A stretch of DNA of 64,000 nucleotides, from positions 124,001 to 188,000 of the forward strand of contig CAXBGS010000007.1 in the NCBI GenBank assembly GCA_963975425.1, read 5' to 3'. Under the pieces are notes generated by a model. The model ran no database searches, had not been told where the DNA came from, and saw only the letters and a program-made list of their open reading frames with translations. Shown piece after piece: positions 26,823 to 32,147 of the stretch; the first letter of the stretch is position 1, and every line of letters starts with the position of its first letter. Source of the stretch: CAXBGS01 sp963975425. GTDB lineage: Bacteria; Planctomycetota; Planctomycetia; Pirellulales; Pirellulaceae. Both the position numbers and the translations under genes were made by a program.

Positions 26823-27377
26823 CTAGGCAAGCTTGCGAATCACTTTCGCCGGGTTGCCCGCAACGACGACATCAGGCGGCACGTCCTTGGTCACAACGCT
26901 TCCGGCGCCGATTACGCTGCCGTCTCCTATCGTCACGCCGGGGCAGATGATCGCCTTGCCACCGATCCAAACGTCGTTGCCAATCGTGACCGGCTTGCCG
27001 AGTTCCTGCGTACGGCGCAGCGCCGCATCCACTGGATGCGTGGCGGCATAGATGTGAACGCCCGGAGCGACAAAGACGTTGTTTCCGATGCGCACTTCGC
27101 AAACGTCGAGGATTACGCAATCAAAATTGAAGTAGACCTTTTCGCCAAGATAGATATTCGTTCCGTAATCGCATCGAAAGGGCGGTTCGAGCCAAACGGA
27201 ATCACCGCCGCTGCCTAACAGTTCGTTTAAGATGCTGCGCCGTCGCTCTTCTTCGCGAGGTGCACTTGTGTTGATCGCGTGACAGCGTTCCCGAGCAATC
27301 ATGCGAGCTTCAGTCAAATCCGGATCATTCGGATCGTATAGCTGGCCAGCCAGCATTTTCTTTCGTTCACTTGTCAC
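26823..27377 (-). CDS. maa: Maltose/galactoside O-acetyltransferase family (LbH hexapeptide)
   Basis: 184 aa, the usual length of Maa/LacA enzymes. The N-terminal helical cap reads KKMLAGQLYDPNDPDLTEARMIARERCHAIN. The left-handed beta-helix then shows hexapeptide turns: IGNNVFVAPGVHIYAATHP with the catalytic His (YAATHPVD), VTIGNDVWIGGKAIICPGVTIGDGSVIGAGSVVTKDVPP, and the closing VVAGNPAKVIRKL. It transfers acetyl from acetyl-CoA to a sugar hydroxyl in the cytoplasm. Start is GTG 27377, overlapping the TGA of the upstream DUF1801-like frame (GTGA, 27374-27377), so the two were translationally coupled. Exact sugar substrate cannot be told from sequence. Confidence 0.92.
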   Translation of the reverse strand: MTSERKKMLAGQLYDPNDPDLTEARMIARERCHAINTSAPREEERRRSILNELLGSGGDSVWLEPPFRCDYGTNIYLGEKVYFNFDCVILDVCEVRIGNNVFVAPGVHIYAATHPVDAALRRTQELGKPVTIGNDVWIGGKAIICPGVTIGDGSVIGAGSVVTKDVPPDVVVAGNPAKVIRKLA

Positions 27378-27710
27378 GTCGATTGAGCCTTAACCTTTGA
27401 TGCTGACTTGACGAACCGCTTGACGACTTTTGCATCAGCCTTGTCGAGGCCTCGGTATGTCGGATGCCGACGGAACTTGCCACCGCCTTCAAGTCGACTG
27501 TCTGGATCGTCGAGGGAGGCGCCTTGAGCGAATGACCGCCGCACGTGTGCGTGCAGCGCAAACGCGCCGCCAGAACTTGCCTTCTTTCGCTTGCGGCCTT
27601 AGCGTGTAGAGCGTGCCGCCGTACTTCGCAACCTTGGTCGCTTTTGGAACCGCCGCGATAACGAGTGAATCAAGCAAGTCAACGAGGTTCTGTTTTTCTG
27701 CGTCGTTCAT
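27374..27710 (-). pseudogene. DUF1801-like protein, frameshifted
   Basis: The frame from ATG 27710 begins MNDAEKQNLVDLLDSLVIAA and reaches KYGGTLYTLRPQAKEGKFW, then loses sense near base 27590. The correct continuation is in another frame: GGAFALHAHVRRSFAQGASL, DDPDSRLEGGGKFRRHPTYR, then DADAKVVKRF-like KADAKVVKRFVKSASKVKAQST, ending at TGA 27374-27376. Together these give a ~110-aa protein of the DUF1801/YdhG type. A frameshift in the TTCTGGCGGC tract explains the split. A sequencing error is possible. It overlaps the acetyltransferase start by four bases. Confidence 0.65.
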
Positions 27711-27920
27711 GGTCGTGCTCCTGACGCGGCGCTTACAGTAGGTCAGCAGTTGTAGAGTCGCTTCCCGCTCTGCCGTATCGGTCCAGCGATCAAAGCTCTC
27801 GAACCGCTGCGCCTACGCTTGCAACAGACCGAGTCAATCACGACCGAGTCAACTTGGGTGAACCAGGGCCCACGCCTGACTGTTCAGCCGGGGTGGGCGT
27901 TGATGTAACACGGCAAAGAA

Positions 27921-27951
27921 AAAGCCACGAAACGCAAGGTTCCGCGGCTTT
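27921..27951 (-). terminator. Probable displaced terminator of tRNA-Pro
   Basis: Minus strand: AAAGCCGCG and CGTGGCTTT form a nine-base stem with one mismatch, followed by TTCTTTG. It lies just beyond the left attachment repeat, where the native 3' flank of tRNA-Pro would have been before the element inserted. Confidence 0.55.
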
Positions 27952-27956
27952 CAGCA

Positions 27957-28003
27957 AAGTCGGGCCGACAGGATTTGAACCTGCGATCTCTACACCCCCA
28001 GTG
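27957..28003 (-). repeat. Left attachment site, 3' tRNA-Pro fragment
   Basis: 47 bases identical to 38080-38126, containing the T arm, variable loop and 3' anticodon arm of tRNA-Pro on the minus strand. After the shared CAGTG the sequences diverge, which fixes the inner limit of the repeat. Confidence 0.92.
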
Positions 28004-28041
28004 AGACTTTTCGACTTAACCCAAACACCGGTTTTTGCGGG

Positions 28042-28066
28042 AAAAACACCACTTTCGTCGTGTTTT
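28042..28066 (-). terminator. Terminator at the left end of the element
   Basis: Minus strand AAAACACGAC, loop GAAA, GTGGTGTTTT, then TTCCCG: a ten-base stem with one mismatch and a T run. It ends the leftward transcript of the three small genes at 28161-29041. Confidence 0.7.
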
Positions 28067-28160
28067 ACAGTCTAAAGAGTGCAACGCTTGAATGCAAGCA
28101 AAGGTATTGATTGCGGTATTAACACCCCGTATCAGGCATGTTTTTGTGGGGTTACTGGTA

Positions 28161-28376
28161 CTACCAGAAACGAATTGCCAAGAACCAAACCATCGACGCC
28201 AAGCCCAGCACGGCCAAGATCAAGCCGCCTGCCAGCAGCATGACGCAACCGAACCTAGCAATCGGATCGGCTGCCAGTGGCTCGATCAGCCACGACAACA
28301 GCGACGACGCACCACCATGATCATCGGCGTGATCTTCGGTCGGTGGTGGCTGGTATGGGTCGTCGCTGTTCGGCAT
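28161..28376 (-). CDS. Small membrane protein of the element
   Basis: 71 aa from ATG 28376. The N-terminal half is polar and Asp/Pro-rich (MPNSDDPYQPPPTEDHADDH). The C-terminal half is one or two transmembrane segments (FGCVMLLAGGLILAVLGLAS, then MVWFLAIRFW). It is 21 bp below the 78-aa gene. Function not recognisable; a membrane-associated accessory or holin-like role would be a guess. Confidence 0.6.
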   Translation of the reverse strand: MPNSDDPYQPPPTEDHADDHGGASSLLSWLIEPLAADPIARFGCVMLLAGGLILAVLGLASMVWFLAIRFW

Positions 28377-28397
28377 CAATTCGTGGCGGTGAAATAT

Positions 28398-28634
28398 CTA
28401 TGATTGGCAATCGTCGTGGATGTGACCAAGCAGCGGCAGATACACCCACGGTCGACGGTTCCGTGGGGTCCAAAGCGGCTTGTTATCCGCTAACCACTTT
28501 TCCCAAGTCGAATCGGCGTAACCGAACAACTCTTGGACAAGATAACCGGGTGCCGTCTTGGTGATCCCGATGTAGGGATGGTCCCAGTCGATGCGATCGG
28601 TATCGTCCGGCCGCCAAGCTCTGGTGCGGCTCAT
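28398..28634 (-). CDS. Hypothetical small protein of the element
   Basis: 78 aa starting MSRTRAWRPDDTDRIDWDHP and rich in Trp (EKWLADNKPLW). Its ATG overlaps the stop of the upstream HTH gene by four bases (ATGA, 28631-28634), which supports real translation. No domain recognised. Confidence 0.6.
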   Translation of the reverse strand: MSRTRAWRPDDTDRIDWDHPYIGITKTAPGYLVQELFGYADSTWEKWLADNKPLWTPRNRRPWVYLPLLGHIHDDCQS

Positions 28635-29041
28635 GGTCTAACCCGCGATTTTAACCGGGTCGCCGCATCCGATTCACGACCATCAACCAGCTTGCGAAAT
28701 TCGCTTAACTCGTTCAACGGCTTCACAAGCCCTAGCACGGTCTGGGCGGCTGCTAAACGGGTGCCGTCGCTGCAATCGTCGCCAAGTAGCTCTGTGAGCA
28801 CGTCAGCGGCTGTGTCGGCGATGTACGTGACACGTCCAAGCAAGCGTTCAAGCGTCTGCCGTCGATACGTCGCAACTCGGGGTGCAAAGCACGGTTGCCG
28901 GCTAATCTTGCCGACAACAGAGCGGCTCACGTCTAGCGCGGCTGCGATCGTGTCGAGTGAATCGCCGGACGCGACCATCGCGGCGATACGATTCAGCAAA
29001 ACGGCGTCGTCGAAGTCTCGGGGGGATGAGTGAGAATCCAT
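28631..29041 (-). CDS. HTH protein, terminase-small-subunit-like
   Basis: 136 aa from ATG 29041. Residues ~14-45 form a helix-turn-helix: LNRIAAMVASGDSLDTIAAA, LDVSRSVVGKISRQ. A helical second half, ADTAADVLTELLGDDCSDGTRLAAAQTVLGL, resembles the 'xxLxxLLxDxxxxxxxRxxAAxxLL' helix pair common in phage small terminase subunits and related HTH proteins. Its place at the far end of the element from the integrase, after a structured non-coding region, fits the TerS position in phage satellites. The assignment is by pattern only; a general HTH regulator is the alternative. ATGA overlap with the next gene. Confidence 0.55.
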   Translation of the reverse strand: MDSHSSPRDFDDAVLLNRIAAMVASGDSLDTIAAALDVSRSVVGKISRQPCFAPRVATYRRQTLERLLGRVTYIADTAADVLTELLGDDCSDGTRLAAAQTVLGLVKPLNELSEFRKLVDGRESDAATRLKSRVRP

Positions 29042-29079
29042 GGGTGGCTGCCTTTCACGTACTGGTTACGTACGCGCGT

Positions 29080-29197
29080 GCAGCAGCGCGGCAACACGCT
29101 TAGTAAGCCGGCTATCACCCCGGCCCGATTGTGCTTCGCTAACCGGCCTATGCCGGATCAACGCTTGGCGTCAATCGACGCATTACCGCGCTGCTGC
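29080..29197. other. Structured non-coding candidate: closed multi-hairpin junction
   Basis: GCAGCAGCGCGG (29080-29091) pairs perfectly with CCGCGCTGCTGC (29186-29197). Enclosed are three hairpins with perfect five-base stems: GCCGG/CCGGC (29107-29111, 29120-29124), CCGGC/GCCGG (29143-29147, 29152-29156) and GCGTC/GACGC (29168-29172, 29177-29181). Together they draw a four-way junction. Two further stems follow: GTCGCG/CGCGAC (29231-29236, 29251-29256) and GTGATG/CATCAC (29265-29270, 29281-29286). No reading frame is credible here. It may be a structured RNA, a single-strand origin or a packaging/replication site. The whole 29042-29768 interval is without a supported gene. Confidence 0.6.
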
Positions 29198-29337
29198 ATT
29201 CCTTGTGTCTAGATTGTGATAGCTGGCCTTGTCGCGGCGCGGGAGGAACTCGCGACGCCAAGTCGTGATGGTTACTAAGTCATCACAACAGCCGGACAGA
29301 TGCGATCAGTCTTGCGATTCGGGTGGCCGGTGTCAAG

Positions 29338-29359
29338 TTCGGTGCCAATTGGCACCGAA
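29338..29359. promoter_or_regulatory. 22-bp perfect palindrome
   Basis: TTCGGTGCCAA followed by its exact reverse complement. A symmetric site of this length in a non-coding region between an HTH gene and the primase operon's end suggests an operator for a dimeric repressor or part of a replication origin. Confidence 0.65.
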
Positions 29360-29416
29360 ACGCACGTGTGAAGTTAGGCAAAGATAGTCCACAATTGTGG
29401 AATCGCTCGCCCACTC

Positions 29417-29646
29417 CAACAACTGCGGCGCGTCGTCTCGACCGGCGACTTCTTTGTGAACATCGAAACTTAAATCTTCCCGACGTCGGTAACTTTCAAT
29501 TTTGCTACATACGGACTTGGCGTTAGCCGCCGTCTGATACGCAACACCAAAACGATCACATGCTTCAACAACTGCGGCGCGTCGTCTCGACCGGCGACAG
29601 ATAAGTGGTGGTCGAAACTTAAATCTTGCCGACGTCGGCAACTTTC
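29417..29646. repeat. Two 81-bp direct repeats with variable 13-bp centre
   Basis: Copies at 29417-29497 and 29566-29646, 149 bp apart. Each has a conserved 33-bp left block (CAACAACTGCGGCGCGTCGT... to ACCGGCGAC), a 13-bp centre that differs completely, and a 35-bp right block (TCGAAACTTAAATCTT..CCGACGTCGG..AACTTTC) with two substitutions. The right block has the palindrome CCGACGTCGG, extended to 16 bp (29626-29641) in the second copy. Candidate origin, partition or recombination sites. Confidence 0.8.
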
Positions 29647-29682
29647 TTTTTGCCAGCTCGTTCACGGTCGTCACCGGCGCAT

Positions 29683-29722
29683 AAAAAAACCGCCCAGCGT
29701 GGAAAATCAACACGCTGAGCGG
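29683..29722 (-). terminator. Terminator of the primase operon
   Basis: Minus strand CCGCTCAGCGTG and CACGCTGGGCGG, nine-base loop, then TTTTTTT. It lies 46 bp past the stop of the coiled-coil gene ending at 29769. Confidence 0.9.
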
Positions 29723-29768
29723 CTGGTGGCAGGTGACGGACACGACCCACCATCACCTGCCTAAAATC

Positions 29769-30446
29769 TCAGTCATTCAAAAGCCGATCACGAATCGCGT
29801 TTTGTTGGGCTGCGGTGTCCGACCGCTCCTCGGCAAGTAGTGACGCCTCGGCCATCCAACGCTCACGACGTCTCTGGAGCAAGCGTTTGTCGTCGCCGGG
29901 CCTGGCTACGCTGATTGCTTCGTCGATTTCGTCGATTTTTGCTTGGTTGTGTTTTTGCGCCGCACCGATGCGATTTGCGCGTTGACTGAGTGCCCACTGA
30001 CGCGCCAATAGATCCGGGTCGCCAAGATTCGCGATCTCGTTGATGATGTGTTGCGTCGGAACGCTCGGTGCAAGCAACTCGATCTGCTGCTCAAGCGGCT
30101 TGCGTTGCGTCTTTTGTTCGGCGATGGAACGTTCTAACTCAAGGTTCGCCGCACTGATCAAACGCATGATCTCACGACGCCTCTGTGACGCCTCTGTGCC
30201 GCTTTCATCGCCTCGGGTGATGGCTGATGTGCGTTCGGCATCCAACGCCGTAAGCTCGGCTTGGAGCGGTTCTGTGACGCTGCGGTGCTTTTCTTCTGCT
30301 GCGTCATCAAGTGCGTCTAACTCGCTGATCACGGCGCGGATGTCGCTGATCTTTTCTTGTGCTAGTTTTGCTTCGGCAAGTTTGCGGCGCAATTCGGCCC
30401 GGCGTGCTTGACGTTCTTCGTCGCAAATAAGGTTTGCGTTATACAT
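29769..30446 (-). CDS. Coiled-coil protein of the element
   Basis: 225 aa from ATG 30446 (MYNANLICDEE), which overlaps the stop of the upstream HEAGH gene by eight bases. Nearly the whole protein is charged heptad sequence: RRAELRRKLAEAKLAQEKIS, RAVISELDALDDAAEEKHRS, ELTALDAERTSAI, and later AQKHNQAKIDEIDEAISV. A break around LAPSVPTQHIINEIANLGDP separates two coiled-coil arms. No enzyme motif. It is the last gene before the terminator at 29683. Possible roles are a scaffold or structural rod, or an SbcC-like accessory without ATPase; none can be assigned. Confidence 0.8.
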   Translation of the reverse strand: MYNANLICDEERQARRAELRRKLAEAKLAQEKISDIRAVISELDALDDAAEEKHRSVTEPLQAELTALDAERTSAITRGDESGTEASQRRREIMRLISAANLELERSIAEQKTQRKPLEQQIELLAPSVPTQHIINEIANLGDPDLLARQWALSQRANRIGAAQKHNQAKIDEIDEAISVARPGDDKRLLQRRRERWMAEASLLAEERSDTAAQQNAIRDRLLND

Positions 30447-30987
30447 TGGCTTTTGTCTCTGTGTGAATGGTCTGGATCTCGTCACCGCTCAATCGGCCAC
30501 GGATGAACAACTGAGATGCAACCGCGACGATCCGGTCGACGTTGGCGTTGATGATTTTTTCCGCAACGTATTTCGCGAAGTCGACGCGACCGGCCCAGCA
30601 ATCGGGATCCGACTCGCGGCCTGCGATAGCCCACCGGGCGATGCGTACGTCATCGGGAATGGAACTCCGCGGCGTCGGCAGGTCGGCGAAACTGCACGCC
30701 GTAGCAAAATCCCGATGTGAATCTGCTGGTATGTCGTCGGCGGCTATTTGCTGGGGCGTCGTGATCGGCTCATCGGGTGCCGTGTGCTGGTCGGCCAAGT
30801 ACTCGGCGGCGGTCCCGGCTGCGGACATGAACGCGTCACAATCGCCGTGCAAACCGTCAACCAAGGCTAAGCCGCTGCTCTGTGCCGTCAGGATCACGCC
30901 ATTGGTTTCCCCGCCAAGCTCCAACGCGGCGATGGCGTGACCGGCCTCGTGTATGGCGACTCGCCAGCGGTGTGAATGATCACACAT
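30439..30987 (-). CDS. HEAGH zinc-metallopeptidase-like protein
   Basis: 182 aa from ATG 30987 (MCDHSHRWRVAIHEAGHAIA), which overlaps the upstream stop by eight bases. HEAGH near residue 13 is the zinc-binding motif of the FtsH/M41-type peptidases, here without an AAA+ domain. Later segments VDFAKYVAEKIINANVDRIVAV and DADAFMSAAGTAAEY-like DAFMSAAGTAAEYLADQH recall the helical M41 fold, including an Asp/Glu that could be the third zinc ligand. A lone soluble peptidase in a mobile element could cut a repressor, as ImmA-type proteases do in ICEs and phages. That is inference; substrate unknown. Confidence 0.7.
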   Translation of the reverse strand: MCDHSHRWRVAIHEAGHAIAALELGGETNGVILTAQSSGLALVDGLHGDCDAFMSAAGTAAEYLADQHTAPDEPITTPQQIAADDIPADSHRDFATACSFADLPTPRSSIPDDVRIARWAIAGRESDPDCWAGRVDFAKYVAEKIINANVDRIVAVASQLFIRGRLSGDEIQTIHTETKANV

Positions 30988-31228
30988 AAAGCGGTACCCG
31001 ATTTCTGTAACATCGATACCACTGGACGCCATCCGCTTCGACCTTCCACGGCACAAATACAGCGACGTAGGGATTGCCGTTTGCTTCGAGTGCTCGTTTG
31101 CGAAGCTCGTTCACGAACTCGATCACTTCGTCGTTGGTCGACGGCTTTTCATCGCAAGCGATGGCGGATCCGGCTAGTGTAGGTGGGGCGACGACGCCGA
31201 AGATTTTGCGCTTGATTTGCTGAAACAT
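30980..31228 (-). CDS. Hypothetical protein of the element
   Basis: 82 aa, ATG 31228 preceded by GGAGTC. Sequence MFQQIKRKIFGVVAPPTLAG then DEVIEFVNELRKRALEANGN and YVAVFVPWKVEADGVQWYRC. No family recognised. Sits 12 bp below the zinc-ribbon gene and overlaps the HEAGH gene, so it is part of the operon. Confidence 0.65.
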   Translation of the reverse strand: MFQQIKRKIFGVVAPPTLAGSAIACDEKPSTNDEVIEFVNELRKRALEANGNPYVAVFVPWKVEADGVQWYRCYRNRVPLYV

Positions 31229-31240
31229 GTTTTTGACTCC

Positions 31241-31474
31241 TCATGTTTCCTCGGAGTCTACGCAACGATTCTCGCTGTCTGCCAAATCCTGGCACGGCTC
31301 GATCACTTCCAAATACCGCGCCGAACACGACTGACAGACACAACGCCTAGTGCGGCTGCCGTCACCGGCCTCAGTTGGCATGGTGCGGACGATGATTCGT
31401 GTGACGCTCCCGCAAGCCGGACACTGCGGTAAGGGGATAAAGACGATGGGAACGGCCGTCCAGTCAGTGATCAT
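31241..31474 (-). CDS. Small zinc-ribbon protein of the element
   Basis: 77 aa from ATG 31474. Two CxxC knuckles (PQCPACGSVTRI and CVCQSCSARYLEV) form a typical zinc ribbon, as in small DNA- or RNA-binding proteins of phages. A hydrophobic N-terminus (WTAVPIVFIPLP) precedes it. Overlaps the previous frame by 11 bases. Confidence 0.7.
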   Translation of the reverse strand: MITDWTAVPIVFIPLPQCPACGSVTRIIVRTMPTEAGDGSRTRRCVCQSCSARYLEVIEPCQDLADSENRCVDSEET

Positions 31475-31652
31475 GACGTAACGCCCCCACACCCCGATGA
31501 TTCATTGTATCGCGCATCTGAACTAATTCTCTGTGGGAAAACTGGGCTCGTGCATCGCAGAGATACCCGCCGAAGCTCGGGAAGAACCTAAAGGGGGAGG
31601 GGGTGCCCATGGGCGACAATCCTTGCCTAGTTTCACACGCGTTTTCAAACAT
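31464..31652 (-). CDS. Possible small protein of the element
   Basis: 62 aa beginning MFENACETRQGLSPMGTPSP. Support is positional: its ATG overlaps the stop of the 97-aa gene by eight bases (ATGTTTGA), and its stop overlaps the start of the zinc-ribbon gene by eleven, matching the style of the operon. The sequence has no recognisable domain and could be chance. Confidence 0.4.
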   Translation of the reverse strand: MFENACETRQGLSPMGTPSPFRFFPSFGGYLCDARAQFSHRELVQMRDTMNHRGVGALRHDH

Positions 31653-31938
31653 GATTCATAGCTCCGGTATCAATCGCTGGTACGCCGCTCATGCGATTCG
31701 TCTCGCTTCGATGCAAATCCCTGCCCGCTGGAACGTCAATAACTAACTGCTCGATACAGTCAGCCGGATCACCCGACTCGGCGACGATGACAAGCCACTG
31801 TCGGCAATCCTCAGCCTCAGCGATGGCAACCAGACTGCCGGAAGGTATGTCGGTATCGGTGCGTCCGATGCGTACCTGCTGACCGCTGCCAGTGGTGATC
31901 AGTGCCATCAGCGATGTCGGTGTGGTGGGTGTGTTCAT
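31645..31938 (-). CDS. Hypothetical protein of the element
   Basis: 97 aa, MNTPTTPTSLMALITTGSGQ then VRIGRTDTDIPSGSLVAIAE and QWLVIVAESGDPADCIEQLV. Looks like a small beta-rich fold. No family recognised. It lies 41 bp below the 55-aa gene that overlaps the primase stop. Confidence 0.6.
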   Translation of the reverse strand: MNTPTTPTSLMALITTGSGQQVRIGRTDTDIPSGSLVAIAEAEDCRQWLVIVAESGDPADCIEQLVIDVPAGRDLHRSETNRMSGVPAIDTGAMNHV

Positions 31939-31979
31939 GCGGTTTGTTTTTTACCGAGTGGGGGTGGGGGGGGCAGTGC

Positions 31980-32147
31980 TCATTCGGTGTCGTTCGTGGT
32001 GATTGCTGTGCATCGAAGCCGGTAGCACCGCCATGCTCGTTTGAGGAACAAACGCAACGCGCGCATCTGGGCGTCACGGTCTTGGCCACGCTCAGCGGTG
32101 AGGGTGATGTGGTAGGTCGTCTCGGTGTCGTCGTCGTCCGTGGTCAT
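31980..32147 (-). CDS. Small basic protein overlapping primase stop
   Basis: 55 aa: MTTDDDDTETTYHITLTAER then GQDRDAQMRALRLFLKRAWR and CYRLRCTAITTNDTE. Acidic start, strongly basic amphipathic helix after. Its ATG overlaps the primase TGA (ATGA, 32144-32147), which argues for translation although the frame is short. Function unknown. Confidence 0.65.
   Translation of the reverse strand: MTTDDDDTETTYHITLTAERGQDRDAQMRALRLFLKRAWRCYRLRCTAITTNDTE

Noticed and set aside
27957..28003. Second complete tRNA gene
   Set aside because: Only the 3' half of tRNA-Pro is present; the 5' half is missing beyond the CAGTG break.
28092..28403. Rightward 103-codon frame at the left end of the element
   Set aside because: Opposite-strand shadow of the small membrane protein gene, which has a real transmembrane pattern.
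29333..29743. 136-codon open frame on the minus strand
   Set aside because: It runs through the 81-bp repeats, the palindrome and the operon terminator, has no ribosome site, and its composition is unlike neighbouring genes.
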